DNA of 64,000 nucleotides. Origin: Terripilifer ovatus (GTDB lineage Bacteria > Pseudomonadota > Alphaproteobacteria > Rhizobiales > Beijerinckiaceae). Every line of letters starts with the position of its first letter. Within the stretch, counting starts at the first letter, position 1. Below are positions 28,429-38,600 of the stretch, one piece after another. Location of the stretch: contig JARHVB010000011.1 of the NCBI GenBank assembly GCA_029222685.1, positions 1-64,000 of the forward strand, written 5' to 3'. Made by a program: the position numbers and the translations under genes. The notes under the pieces are model-generated. The model searched no databases. It had not been told where the DNA came from and saw nothing but the letters and a program-made list of their open reading frames with translations.

Positions 28429-30324
28429 ATGAGCGTCGACGCGCAGGAAGATGAACGGCTGGAAGATCGTCGGCTGAAGGACCATCGGCCGGCGGATCAT
28501 GGGCCGCAAGACAACGAGCCACGGGACCGGCCGGAAGACCGCCGTCCGGCCGACGACGGCGTGAAACATATTTCGCGCCGCCGCAGACTCGCCGTGCGAA
28601 CACGGGCGCTGCGCCGTGCTCTGGCTATCCCCTTTGCCTCATCGCTGACGCGCCGCATTCTGGCGCTCAATCTCGGCGGCCTCGTCGCTTTGCTGATCGG
28701 CTTCCTCTATCTCAATCAGTTTCGCGAAGGCCTGATCGACGCGCGCATCCAGACCTTGAAGACGCAGGGCGAAATCATCGCCGCGGCGGTGTCGGCCTCC
28801 GCCACCGTCGAAACCGACAGCATCACCGTCGATCCGGAAAAACTGCTGCAACTGGCGCCGGGTCAGAGCACGGGGCCGGGCGAGGACAATGATCCGGCGC
28901 TCGAGTTTTCCATCAACCCCGACAGCATCGGGCCGGTGCTGCGCCGCCTCGTCGGGCCGACGCGCACGCGCGCGCGCATCTACGATCGCGAGGGCTATCT
29001 GCTGCTCGATTCGCGCTCGATGACCGAGCGCTCGACCATCCTGCGCTTCGACCTGCCTGACTCATCGAAAGACGAAAGCGCGCCAGGCATTTTCATGCGC
29101 GTGTGGAATGAAGTCGCCCATTGGTTCGGCGAGCCGAGCCTGCCGCTTTACGAAGACATCGGCCTCAACAATGGCCGCGCCTATCCCGAGGTGCAGACTG
29201 CGCTGAGCGGCTCATCCCGTTCGGTCGTGCGCGTCAATACGGCGGGCGAGACCATCGTGTCGGTGGCCGTGCCGGTGCAGCGGTTCCGTGTCGTGCGCGG
29301 CGCGCTGCTGCTGTCGACACAGGGCGGCGACATCGACAACGTGATCTCGTCGGAACGCTGGACGATGATCCGGCTGTTCCTGGTGTTCTTCGGTGTCATG
29401 CTGGTGCTGTCGCTGTTTCTGGCCCGCCAGATCGCCGAGCCCATGCGCCGCCTGGCGGAAGCCGCCGACCGGGTTCGCCGCGGTATCAAATCGCGCCAGG
29501 AAATCCCCGACTTCACCGAACGCGCCGATGAGATCGGCCATCTCTCGGGCTCTTTGCGCGACATGACGCGGGCGCTCTACAACCGTATCGAGGCGATCGA
29601 GAGTTTCGCCGCCGACGTGGCGCATGAATTGAAGAACCCGCTGACCTCCCTGCGCAGCGCCGTCGAAACCCTGCCGATCGCCCGCACCGACGAATCCCGC
29701 GCCCGCCTGCTCGACGTCATCAAGCATGACGTGCGCCGTCTCGACAGGCTGATCAGTGACATCTCCGATGCTTCCCGCCTCGATGCCGAACTGGCGCGCG
29801 GCGATACCGGGCCGGTCGACCTGGTGCAACTCGTCAAAGCCGTCGTCGGCGTCGCCAGCGAGGTCAACCGCAAGGACGACGTCCGCTTCAGTCTCGATGT
29901 GGCGCCGGCGGGCGAGGGCGCCGATGGCTATATGATCCTGGGACATGATTCCCGGCTCGGTCAGATCGTCACCAATCTGATCGACAATGCCCGGTCTTTT
30001 TCGCCTCCCGGCGGCAGCGTCCGCATCGCCTTGCGGCGTGTGCGCGACACGGGCCGCTCCAAGACATTGGAGGATGGCGTCGAGATCGTCGTCGACGACG
30101 ATGGTCCGGGCATTCCCGCCCATGCCTTCGAGCGCATCTTCGAGCGCTTTTACACCGACCGGCCGAACCAGGGCTTTGGCCAGAACTCGGGCCTCGGGCT
30201 GTCGATCTCGCGCCAGATCGTCGAGGCGCACGGCGGCCATATCCGGGCGCTGAACCGCACCGATCGGGAGAGCGGCGACATCAAGGGTGCCCGGTTCGTC
30301 GTCTGGCTGCCGGTGGGCAAATGA
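28429..30324 (+). CDS. chvG: sensor histidine kinase ChvG
   Basis: A 631-residue membrane kinase and partner of ChvI. There is a long charged N-terminal tail (residues 1-65, Asp/Arg/Pro-rich), a first helix around residues 80-100 (LALNLGGLVALLIGFLYL), a periplasmic sensing domain to about residue 305, a second helix, a HAMP, the H-box with His399 in DVAHELKNPLTSLRS, and an ATPase with NLIDNARSF, DDDGPGIP and GLGLSISRQIVEAHGG. The tail is longer than I expect for the family. The stop overlaps the hprK start (ATGA). In Rhizobiales the periplasmic protein ExoR restrains this kinase; exoR is not in this window. Confidence 0.94.
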   Translation: MSVDAQEDERLEDRRLKDHRPADHGPQDNEPRDRPEDRRPADDGVKHISRRRRLAVRTRALRRALAIPFASSLTRRILALNLGGLVALLIGFLYLNQFREGLIDARIQTLKTQGEIIAAAVSASATVETDSITVDPEKLLQLAPGQSTGPGEDNDPALEFSINPDSIGPVLRRLVGPTRTRARIYDREGYLLLDSRSMTERSTILRFDLPDSSKDESAPGIFMRVWNEVAHWFGEPSLPLYEDIGLNNGRAYPEVQTALSGSSRSVVRVNTAGETIVSVAVPVQRFRVVRGALLLSTQGGDIDNVISSERWTMIRLFLVFFGVMLVLSLFLARQIAEPMRRLAEAADRVRRGIKSRQEIPDFTERADEIGHLSGSLRDMTRALYNRIEAIESFAADVAHELKNPLTSLRSAVETLPIARTDESRARLLDVIKHDVRRLDRLISDISDASRLDAELARGDTGPVDLVQLVKAVVGVASEVNRKDDVRFSLDVAPAGEGADGYMILGHDSRLGQIVTNLIDNARSFSPPGGSVRIALRRVRDTGRSKTLEDGVEIVVDDDGPGIPAHAFERIFERFYTDRPNQGFGQNSGLGLSISRQIVEAHGGHIRALNRTDRESGDIKGARFVVWLPVGK

Positions 30325-30803
30325 GCGGCGCTCGGGACGGTTTGCGCGACGCCAGCGCCGCGGGCTTCGTTCACGCCACGGCCGTGGTGATCGGCGAGCA
30401 CGGCGTGCTGATCCGCGGCGCATCCGGGGCCGGCAAATCGGCGCTGGCCGGCGCACTGATCGCCGAGGCTGCGGCGTCCGGCCGGTTCGCGCGGCTGATC
30501 GGCGACGACCGGGTGAGCGTAAGTGCCGCAGGGACGGCGCCGGTCGCGCGCCCTCATCCGGCCATCGCCGGGACGATCGAGCAGCGCGGGGAGGGTATTC
30601 TTGCGGCGCCGTATGAGGCCGCCGCGGCAATCGCCGCCGTCATTGATCTGTGCGATGCAAAAATAGAGCGATTTCCGGAAGATAGCGATCAATTCGCCGA
30701 GGTGGCGGGGCATCGCCTCCCGCGACTGGCGCTACGAGGGGGCGGTTTCGGCCCTGAATCGGTCCGACAGGTGCTTTTCTTCCTCGACCGACGCGTTCGA
30801 TAG
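30321..30803 (+). CDS. hprK: HPr kinase/phosphorylase, short alphaproteobacterial form
   Basis: A 160-residue catalytic-domain-only HPr kinase. The P-loop GASGAGKS is at residues 33-40, preceded by the expected HATAVVIGEHGVLIRG, with GDDRV (61-65) as the next active-site strand. Firmicute HprK has an extra N-terminal domain that is absent here, as usual in alphaproteobacteria. It should phosphorylate or dephosphorylate the Ser of the HPr encoded 540 bases downstream. It overlaps chvG by four bases, so translational coupling is likely. Confidence 0.9.
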   Translation: MSGARDGLRDASAAGFVHATAVVIGEHGVLIRGASGAGKSALAGALIAEAAASGRFARLIGDDRVSVSAAGTAPVARPHPAIAGTIEQRGEGILAAPYEAAAAIAAVIDLCDAKIERFPEDSDQFAEVAGHRLPRLALRGGGFGPESVRQVLFFLDRRVR

Positions 30804-30946
30804 TGCAGAAGCTGGAACGGATAAAATTTGTCCCTTGCCAATTTCGCTGCGATGCACATTATGGCCGCCTTTCCGCCGGCCGGGCGTTGTGAGTGCGGTT
30901 GGCTATAGCCACATTTGGCGGGAATTTAAATGGACGGTCAGTCCCG

Positions 30947-31348
30947 ATGATCGGAATGGTCCTGGTGACGCATGGTCACCTTGCGACGGAGTTCCGCGCC
31001 GCCCTCGAGCACGTGGTCGGCCCGCAAACTCAATTGGAGACGATTACGATCGGTCCCGACGACGACATGGAACGTCGCCGCAAGGACATCGTGTGCGCTG
31101 TCGAGGGCGTCAACACCGGCGATGGTGTTGTCGTGCTGACGGATATGTTCGGCGGCACTCCGTCGAATCTGGCGATTTCGATCATGGACGGATCGAAGGT
31201 CGATGTGGTGGCCGGCATCAACCTGCCGATGCTCATTAAGCTTGCTTCGGTACGAGACGAGTCAAGCCTTGAGCAGGCGGTGATTCAGGCGCAGGATGCG
31301 GGCCGCAAATATATCTCGGTGGCCAGCCGGATCCTGAACGGTAAATGA
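30947..31348 (+). CDS. mannose-type PTS IIA component (regulatory)
   Basis: A 133-residue EIIA-Man fold protein with the phospho-acceptor His9 in MVLVTHGHLATEF and the VVVLTDMFGGTPSNLA loop. ATG 30947 is the family start, and the 18 codons upstream are rejected. No IIB/IIC sugar permease is nearby, so this belongs to the incomplete, regulatory PTS of alphaproteobacteria, which receives phosphate from HPr and signals rather than transports. Its stop overlaps the HPr start. Confidence 0.93.
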   Translation: MIGMVLVTHGHLATEFRAALEHVVGPQTQLETITIGPDDDMERRRKDIVCAVEGVNTGDGVVVLTDMFGGTPSNLAISIMDGSKVDVVAGINLPMLIKLASVRDESSLEQAVIQAQDAGRKYISVASRILNGK

Positions 31349-31665
31349 CCTACGACCTCGAAGAAGACTGTCCTCCTGTTCCTGAATTTCCCGGATGCAT
31401 CGTCCGCGAAATGGCGATCGTCAATCGCAAGGGCCTGCACGCACGCGCGACCGCGAAATTTGTGCAGTGCGTCGAAACCTTCGATGCTGATATATCCGTC
31501 TATCGTTGCGGCGAAACCGTTGGCGGCACCTCAATCATGGGTATCCTGACTCTTGGAGCAGGCATCGGCTCGACCATCACGGTCGCGGCCCGCGGCAACC
31601 AGGCACAGGAAGCACTCGATGCGCTGGCCGAACTCGTCGCCAACCGCTTTGGCGAAGACGAATAG
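31345..31665 (+). CDS. phosphocarrier protein HPr
   Basis: A 106-residue HPr. His32 in KGLHARATAKFV is the site phosphorylated by Enzyme I; Ser63 in GGTSIMGILTLGAG corresponds to the HprK target Ser46 of canonical HPr. It carries a 17-22-residue N-terminal extension (Asp/Glu/Pro-rich) beyond the minimal fold. Its ATG overlaps the EIIA stop. Enzyme I (ptsP or ptsI) is not in the window. Having HPr kinase and the target Ser together supports Ser control in this cluster. Confidence 0.93.
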   Translation: MTYDLEEDCPPVPEFPGCIVREMAIVNRKGLHARATAKFVQCVETFDADISVYRCGETVGGTSIMGILTLGAGIGSTITVAARGNQAQEALDALAELVANRFGEDE

Positions 31666-31699
31666 CATCCGTTCTTCCTTCGCCCGCTCCGCCGGACGG

Positions 31700-31716
31700 C
31701 CCTTGCGCAGCAAGGG
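31700..31716 (+). terminator. possible terminator after HPr
   Basis: CCCTTGC and GCAAGGG form a 7-base stem with a GCA loop between HPr and the next gene. There is no T-run, so the strength is doubtful. Confidence 0.3.
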
Positions 31717-31756
31717 GCGGATGAGAGAATAAATAATCGAACAAGAATGGGAGGGA

Positions 31757-33304
31757 ATGATGATCCGTTTGCGCGGTCTTGCGGTCGGCGTAGCGTTTGC
31801 CGGTCTGACGCTGACCATGGCGCCCGCATCGGCTCAGAAGGCGAAGGACACCTTGCGGATCGCCTTTTCCGACCCGATCACGACGGCGCTGGTGCATGAT
31901 GACCCCAAGCCCGAAACGGGCCTGACGTCGGTCGCGGTCTTCGACACGCTGGTCTGTTTCGACCGTACCAGCGGCGGCTTCAAGCCGATGCTTGCGGCAT
32001 CCTGGCGGCAGGTCGATGATCGCACCATCGAGATGAAGCTGCGAGACGATGTGCGCTTTCACGATGGCTCGGATTTCGATGCCGACGACGCGGTTTATAC
32101 GCTGAACTGGCTTGTCGATCCGCGCAACAACATCCGCTTCGGCGCCAATTTCGATTGGCTGGCGAAGGCAGAGAAAATCGACCGCACGACGATCCGCATT
32201 ATCGCCAAATATCCATCGCCTCTCGCCATGCTGCGGCTCGCCATCAGTGCGCCGATGCTGCCGTCGGACAGACACAGCGGCTTTGGCGAAAGCTCGGATT
32301 TCGGCCGCAAGACCCCCATCGGCACCGGCGCCTATCGGGTCGAGTTCATCGATTCCACCCGCGGCGTCATGCTCGTCAGGAATCCGGACTATCCCCAGGG
32401 TGGCGCCTGCACGCCGAAACCGGGCATCGGCCGCATCCACCTGATGCCGATTCCCGATACGCAGACGCAGATCGCGCAATTGATGACCGGCGGTGTCGAT
32501 CTCGTCCACGTCGCGACCCGCGATCAGGCCGAAATGCTCAAGACAAATCCGGTCTTCTCGGTCACCGCCAATCAGGCCATCACCTTCCACTACATGGCGA
32601 TGGATGCGATCGGCCGCTCCGGCAATGCGCCGCTGAGGAAATTCGAGGTGCGCAAGGCGCTCATCCAGGCGCTCGACCGCGCCAAGATCGCGGCCAGCGT
32701 GGTGCCGGGCGGCGACGCGGTGCAGCCGATGGAGTCCTTCTGTTTTCCGATCCAGCGTGGTTGTGCCTACAAGTCCAGGCCCTATCCCTACGATCTCGCC
32801 GCCGCCAGAAAGCTCCTCAGCGATGCCGGCTATCCGCGCGGCTTCGATGTCGAGATCAATGCCACGCCGGGTTCCCATGAACTGGGCGAGGCGCTGGCCG
32901 GCGAATTGCGCAAGATCGGTGTCCGCGCCAGCGTCGCCAGGCTGACCTTCGGCGCCTATCGCCAGCGTCAGCGCGAGGGCAAGCAGCAGATTCTCGTCGG
33001 CCAATGGACCAGCGGCGGCTTTCCCGATGTGTCGTCGACGACGGATTTCTTCTTCAACAATGGCGATCGTGATTACTGGCGCGATGGCGAACTGACGAAA
33101 CTGTCGGAGGAAGGTCTCTCGACCCTCGACGAAGCCAGGCGCAAGGAGATCTATTCGCAGATTTTCGATGCGGCTAACGGGCGCGCCTATGTGCTCCCGA
33201 TCTCGACCAAGCCGGATGTCTTCGTTCACACCAACGAGCTGGACGTGCTCACCGACTCGCTCAACGTCTACGGGACGGAACTTTCCCTGATGCGCTGGAA
33301 ATAG
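31757..33304 (+). CDS. ABC-type peptide/nickel-class substrate-binding protein (orphan)
   Basis: A 515-residue periplasmic SBP_bac_5 (family 5) protein. The signal peptide spans about residues 1-27 (LTMAPASAQKAKD). Typical features are FDTLVCFDRTSGGFKPMLAASW, RDDVRFHDGSDFDADDAVYTLNW and KTPIGTGAYRVEF. Such proteins feed Dpp/Opp-like importers. No permease or ATPase genes follow, and the next gene is hemA, so it is an orphan binding protein that either shares a transporter encoded elsewhere or senses. The ATG follows GGGAGGGA. Confidence 0.92.
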   Translation: MMIRLRGLAVGVAFAGLTLTMAPASAQKAKDTLRIAFSDPITTALVHDDPKPETGLTSVAVFDTLVCFDRTSGGFKPMLAASWRQVDDRTIEMKLRDDVRFHDGSDFDADDAVYTLNWLVDPRNNIRFGANFDWLAKAEKIDRTTIRIIAKYPSPLAMLRLAISAPMLPSDRHSGFGESSDFGRKTPIGTGAYRVEFIDSTRGVMLVRNPDYPQGGACTPKPGIGRIHLMPIPDTQTQIAQLMTGGVDLVHVATRDQAEMLKTNPVFSVTANQAITFHYMAMDAIGRSGNAPLRKFEVRKALIQALDRAKIAASVVPGGDAVQPMESFCFPIQRGCAYKSRPYPYDLAAARKLLSDAGYPRGFDVEINATPGSHELGEALAGELRKIGVRASVARLTFGAYRQRQREGKQQILVGQWTSGGFPDVSSTTDFFFNNGDRDYWRDGELTKLSEEGLSTLDEARRKEIYSQIFDAANGRAYVLPISTKPDVFVHTNELDVLTDSLNVYGTELSLMRWK

Positions 33305-33336
33305 TCCTTAATTATTTGAAAATTAACAAAAATATG

Positions 33337-33356
33337 CAAGCTTATTCAGAAGCTTG
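33337..33356 (+). terminator. hairpin after the ABC binding protein
   Basis: CAAGCTT and AAGCTTG (33337-33343 with 33350-33356) form a 7-base stem with a six-base loop, in an unusually AT-rich patch (33305-33350). The tail is TTGCGCC, so termination would be weak. Confidence 0.4.
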
Positions 33357-33502
33357 TTGCGCCGCACGGTCACGTCGCAGCCTTGAGGACGGCAACGAAA
33401 TAGTCACACCGGGCCTGAACACGTGTTGGTGATGAACCTCGCCTACGCCCTGGTGCTGCAGTTGTCGCCGGGTTGCTTCGCCAATATCATGCAGGCGTTC
33501 AT

Positions 33503-33516
33503 TTGATCGAAATCAA
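33503..33516. promoter_or_regulatory. FixK/FNR-type box ahead of hemA
   Basis: TTGATCGAAATCAA is an exact match to the TTGAT-N4-ATCAA dyad bound by FNR/FixK/FnrL proteins. It lies 156 bases before the hemA ATG, with a possible -10 about 20 bases after it, which fits an activator site near -40. Oxygen-responsive control of hemA by such regulators is known in alphaproteobacteria. Confidence 0.8.
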
Positions 33517-33671
33517 ACGCCGGTGTGCTGAGACTATCTGCCCCTCGCGCCTCGACGGCAAAACGGTTATGTGTTCAGATAATAGCACTTCTAAACTGCC
33601 GGCGCCTGTCGCGACGTCGGAACCGCAGCCTGCCAGTGGTCTGGTCGCGGATTGGCGAGGACTGTTCAGAA

Positions 33672-34949
33672 ATGAATTACAGGCGTTTTTTCGGTGACGC
33701 GATTGGCCGGCTGAGGAATGAGCGTCGCTATCGCGTATTTGCCGATCTTGAACGCGATGCGCGCCGGTTCCCCCATGCGACCTGGTATCCGGAAGGCGCC
33801 AGCAGCACCACGGGCGGCGCACGTGACATCGTTATCTGGTGCTCCAACGACTACCTGGCCATGGGGCAGCATCCGGCGGTCGTTGCCGCCACCACCGCGG
33901 CCGTGCAGCAGTTTGGCGCGGGCGCAGGAGGCACCCGCAATATTTCCGGCAACAACCATCCGCTGGTGCGGCTGGAGCAGGAACTCGCCGATCTGCACGG
34001 GAAGGAAGCTGCTCTCGCGTTCACCTCCGGCTGGATTTCCAACCTGGCTGCCATCGGCACGATCGCGCCGCTGCTGCCGAATTGCCTGATTATTTCGGAC
34101 GCGCTGAACCACAATTCCATGATCGAGGGCGTCAAGCGCTCGGGCTGTGAAAAGCAGATTTTCCACCACAACGACATGTCGCATCTTGAGGAAGTGCTCG
34201 ATGCGGCCGGTCCTGCCCGCGCCAAGCTGATTGTGTTCGAAAGTCTCTATTCCATGGACGGCGATATCGCCCCCGTCGGACGCATTGCCGAACTCGCGAA
34301 GAAATACGGCGCCATGACCTATGTGGACGAGGTCCATGCAGTCGGTCTCTATGGCGCGCACGGCGGCGGCATCTGCGAGCGCGAAGGCGTCATGGACCAG
34401 ATCGACGTCATCGAGGGGACGCTGGCCAAGGGTTTCGGCACCTTGGGCGGCTATATCGCTGCGGACGAGATCATCATCGACGCCGTGCGCAGCTATGCGC
34501 CCTCCTTCATTTTCACGACGGCGCTGCCGCCGGCCGTGGCCGCCGGCGCTCATGCCGCCGTGCGTCACCTCAAGGCCTCCGGCGAGGAGCGCCAGCGCCA
34601 CCAGCGCCAGGTCGCCCTGACGAAGGCGGCGCTGACCGCCGCCAATCTGCCGGTGATGGACAACCCGTCCCATATCGTGCCGGTCTTTGTCGGCGACGCG
34701 GAACTGTGCAAGACCGCCTGTGACATGCTGCTCGAGCGGCACAACATCTATATCCAGCCGATCAATTATCCGACCGTGGCGCGCGGCACCGAGCGTCTGC
34801 GCATCACGCCGACGCCGCTGCACACCGAGGCCCATATCGCGCAGCTGGTCGAGGCCATGCGCGATATCTGGCAGCGTCTTGGCCTGCCCGGCAAAGCGCC
34901 GCGCCATATGACGGCAGCCGGCATCGGCACCGCGGTCGCCGCGGAATAA
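33672..34949 (+). CDS. hemA: 5-aminolevulinate synthase
   Basis: A 425-residue PLP enzyme condensing glycine and succinyl-CoA, the first step of haem synthesis by the C4 (Shemin) route of alphaproteobacteria. ATG 33672 gives [14 protein letters not shown], the usual start. Seen are [57 protein letters not shown] and the PLP lysine Lys253 in [13 protein letters not shown]. Length is normal. It is a single gene with its own FixK/FNR-type box and a strong terminator. Confidence 0.97.
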   Translation: MNYRRFFGDAIGRLRNERRYRVFADLERDARRFPHATWYPEGASSTTGGARDIVIWCSNDYLAMGQHPAVVAATTAAVQQFGAGAGGTRNISGNNHPLVRLEQELADLHGKEAALAFTSGWISNLAAIGTIAPLLPNCLIISDALNHNSMIEGVKRSGCEKQIFHHNDMSHLEEVLDAAGPARAKLIVFESLYSMDGDIAPVGRIAELAKKYGAMTYVDEVHAVGLYGAHGGGICEREGVMDQIDVIEGTLAKGFGTLGGYIAADEIIIDAVRSYAPSFIFTTALPPAVAAGAHAAVRHLKASGEERQRHQRQVALTKAALTAANLPVMDNPSHIVPVFVGDAELCKTACDMLLERHNIYIQPINYPTVARGTERLRITPTPLHTEAHIAQLVEAMRDIWQRLGLPGKAPRHMTAAGIGTAVAAE

Positions 34950-34977
34950 GCCTGCCTTTATTGAAAGGAAGAGCGTG

Positions 34978-35000
34978 AAGGCTCCGGTTTCCGGAGCCTT
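34978..35000. terminator. bidirectional terminator between hemA and mscL
   Basis: AAGGCTCCGG, loop TTT, CCGGAGCCTT: a perfect 10-base stem. The flanks are CTGCCTTTACTTC on the hemA side and CACGCTCTTCCTTTC on the mscL side, so it can serve both convergent genes. Confidence 0.85.
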
Positions 35001-35006
35001 CTGCCT

Positions 35007-35420
35007 TTACTTCTTGACCAGTGCGTCGCGGATTTCCTCAAGCAGGAGTTCCGAACGCGGCGGCGCCGGTTTCTCGGGAACGGGATCAGGCCCGCGCAGC
35101 TTGTTGACCAGCTTGACGAACAGATAGATGACGAAGGCGAGCAGCACGAAGTTGATCGCGATGGTCACAAAGTTGCCGACGGCGAGGACGGCACCCTGCT
35201 TCCTGGCTTCCGCCAGGCTCGGGGCGGTGACCGCTTTCGACAGCGGAATGAAAATATTGGAGAAGTCCACACCACCGCCGGTCGCCACGGCGACGATCGG
35301 CATGATGATGTCGGCCACTAGCGAATCGACGATCTTGCTGAACGCGGCGCCGACGATGACACCGACCGCGAGATCGATGACGTTGCCTCGCATGATGAAT
35401 TTTTTGAATTCCTGCAGCAT
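35007..35420 (-). CDS. mscL: large-conductance mechanosensitive channel
   Basis: A 137-residue inner-membrane channel that opens under hypo-osmotic shock. The N-terminal [20 protein letters not shown], the pore helix [22 protein letters not shown], the periplasmic loop, the second helix ([20 protein letters not shown]) and a C-terminal charged helix ([15 protein letters not shown]) are all present. ATG 35420 is the family start. The open frame continues far upstream on this strand, but that part is antisense to the kinase gene and is not coding. Confidence 0.96.
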   Translation of the reverse strand: MLQEFKKFIMRGNVIDLAVGVIVGAAFSKIVDSLVADIIMPIVAVATGGGVDFSNIFIPLSKAVTAPSLAEARKQGAVLAVGNFVTIAINFVLLAFVIYLFVKLVNKLRGPDPVPEKPAPPRSELLLEEIRDALVKK

Positions 35421-35657
35421 GCCCGGAGGTCTCCCTTGCGGTCTGGGTTTCGGCAGTCTGGATTTTCCGATCGGCGTGATTCTCATCACGCAGCAGCTGA
35501 AGCTAGCATTCCCCGGCCGCTTCCGAAAATATCCGGGGTTTCGGAGTGGCCAAAAGGCTGAGGCCGCGCGCATTCCCGCCCGGGCTCGATCGGTGCTAGG
35601 CTGGATAACCCAGGCTTGCGGCAACGGTTCCGCCGGCCGGTGGAGGCATAAGACAGG

Positions 35658-38600
35658 ATGAACGCGGGCGGCGCAGCGATTCTCGCAGGGCTCGTCTACC
35701 TGTGCGGCCTGTTCGCGGTTGCCCATTACGGCGATACCTCCGGCCGCCATTTCATCGCCTCGCGCGCCCGGCCGGTGATCTACGCGCTCACCCTGGCGGT
35801 CTATTGCACCTCCTGGACGTTCTTCGGCTCGGTCGGCCTCGCTTCGCAGAGCGGCCTCGATTTTCTGCCGACCTATATCGGGCCGGTCATCGTCATCGGC
35901 CTGCTGTTTCCCCTGGTGCTGCGGATCGTGCGGCTCGCCAAGGCGCAGAACATCACCTCTGTGGCCGACTTTGTCGCCTCGCGCTACGGCAAGTCGGAGC
36001 AGGTCGCGGCTTTGGTCGCGATCATCTGCGTCATCGGCGCGGTGCCCTATATCGCCTTGCAGCTCAAGGCCATCTCGACGTCTGTCAGCACAGTTCTCGA
36101 TTCGCTCGACGCCGGCAAGGTGATCGTCGCGGCCGCAGCGGGCGCGACCTTGCCGCTCCTTGTCGCCGTCGTGCTCGCCTGTTTCGCCATGGCGTTTGGA
36201 ACGCGCAACATCGACGCGACCGAACATCAGGACGGCCTGGTGCTGGCCATCGCCGCAGAATCGCTGGTCAAACTCGTGGCCTTTCTCGTGGTCGGCGCCT
36301 ATGTGACCTGGTGGATGTTCGACGGCCTGGCCGATCTCAGCCAGCGCGCCGCCGAAGATTTCGCCATCAAGGCCGATCTCGGCAAACAGCCCGATCTCGC
36401 GACATGGCTCACGACGACCGTGCTGTCGGCCTGCGCCATCATGCTGCTGCCGCGGCAGTTTCATGTCACCGTCGTTGAAAACCGCGACGAGCGCGACATC
36501 AAGACCGCCGCCTGGCTGTTTCCGCTCTATCTCATCCTCATCAACATCTTCGTCATTCCGCTCGCCATCGCTGGCCGCATCGTATTTGCCGATGGATCCA
36601 TCGACCGGGACATGACGGTGCTGGCTTTGCCGCTGCACGCCGACGCCAACGTCATCGCCGTCTTCACCATGGTGGGCGGTTTGTCGGCGGCCACCGCCAT
36701 GGTGATCGTCGCCTCCATCGCCTTGTCGATCATGATCTCGAACGATCTGGTCATGCCGCTGCTGCTGCGCGGGCACCGCACCCGCGGGCGTATCGAGGCC
36801 GGCGATCCGGCCTCGTTCATCCTCGTCATCCGCCGCGCCGCCATCGTCGGGCTGATCTCGCTGGCCTATCTTTATTACGCCAACGCCGCCCAGTCGGCGC
36901 TTGCCTCCATCGGCTGGCTGTCGTTTGCCGCCATTTCGCAGATCGCGCCGTCGTTTTTCCTCGGCCTGTTCTGGAGCCGGGCGACGGCGCGCGGCGCCAT
37001 GGCCGGGCTCCTCACCGGCATCGTGATCTGGGCCTATACGCTGTTGCTGCCGTCGCTGGCGACGGAACCGTCCTGGCTGTCGAGCATCGTCGCCAACGGA
37101 CCCATGGGGGTCGCGCCGCTGAAGCCGACGGCCCTGTTCGGCGTGGAATTGCCGCTGCTCGTGCACGGCGTCGCTTGGAGCCTTGCTGCCAATGTGATCG
37201 CTTTCGTCTTCTTCTCGCTGACGCGCCACACGACTGCGATCGAACGCCTGCAGGCGAATATTTTCATCGGCACCACGCCCTCGCCGATGTCGCAGACCTT
37301 GCGGCTGTGGGGCGCCGACGTCACCGTCAGCGAGCTGGAAAGCGCCGTCGCCCGTTATCTCGGCGCCCAGCACACCCGCCGCTCGTTCGAGGATTTCATG
37401 CGCTCGCGCGGCCTGCCGCTGGTCGCCGCGCAGGACGCAGACATCCATCTGCTGCGCTATGCCGAGCATCTTCTCGCTTCGGCCATCGGCGCCTCGTCGT
37501 CCCGCCTGGTGCTATCGCTGCTGCTGCGGCGGCGCAATCTGTCGCGCGAGGCGGCGCTGAAGCTGATCGACGAAGCCTCCGCAACCCTGCAGTATAATCG
37601 CGACCTGCTGCAGCACGCGCTCGACTTCGCCCGCCAGGGCATCACCGTGTTCGATCGTGATCTCCGGTTGATCTGCTGGAATCGCGAGTTCCGTGATCTC
37701 TTCGATTTTCCCACCGAGCGCCTGCGCATCGGCATGGGGCTCGAGGAAGTCGCGCGCTTCAATGCCGAACGCGGCGTCTATGGGCCGGGCTCGGTCGATG
37801 GTCATGTCGCCTCGCGCATCGAGCTGCTCGTCAATGAGCCGGATCCGGTGCGCCTGCGCCTGCACCACTCCGGCGACACGATTGAAATCCGCTCGGCCCG
37901 GATGCCCGACGGCGGTGTCGTCACCACCTATACGGACGTCACCCAGGCCGTGGCGGCTGAGGAGGCGCTCGAGCGCACCAATGAAACCCTGGAGCAGCGC
38001 GTTCGCCTGCGCACCGAGGAGCTGGTCAGCCTCAACGCCGAGCTGGGCCGCGCCAAGCAACTGGCCGATGAGGCCAACCTGTCGAAAACGCGGTTTCTCG
38101 CCGCCGCCAGCCACGACATCCTGCAACCGTTGAATGCGGCGCGTCTCTATGCCACCTCGCTGCTTGAGCGCGTGCGCGAACAGCAAGCGGCGCTCGGGCC
38201 TGACGGCGGATCCGTCTCGCTGGCTTCCAATCTCGATATGTCGCTTGAGGCGGTCGAGGAAATTCTCACCGCGCTGCTGGATATCTCGCGGCTCGACGCC
38301 GGCGCGATGAAGCCCGAGCTGTCGACCTTCCCAATCGAGGAATTGATGACGCATCTGCGCGTCGAATTCGCGCCGCTGGCGGCGGAGAAGAAGCTCGACC
38401 TTGTTTTCGTGCCGTGTTCGCTCAGCATCCGCTCGGATCGCCGGCTGCTGCGCCGGCTGCTGCAAAACCTGATCTCCAATGCGATCAAATACACGCCGAA
38501 AGGCCGGGTGCTCGTCGGCTGCCGCCGCAAGCCGGGGCTGGTGGTATTCGAGGTCTGGGACACCGGAATGGGAATTCCCGAAAGCAAACAGGCCGACGTG

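Larger units (their letters stand above)
33305..33671 (+). promoter_or_regulatory. hemA upstream region (gene-free)
   Basis: A 367-base stretch between the binding-protein gene and hemA. It holds the hairpin at 33337-33356 and the FixK/FNR-type box at 33503-33516. After the box, TATCTG at 33535-33540 is a possible -10. I see no credible small ORF; the frame upstream of the hemA ATG is open but has no ribosome binding site. Confidence 0.6.

Noticed and set aside
35007..37469. An 820-codon open frame on the minus strand
   Set aside because: Only its last 137 codons are mscL. The rest is antisense to the hybrid kinase gene, is Asp/Arg/Gly-rich and has no recognisable domain, a common artefact in GC-rich DNA.
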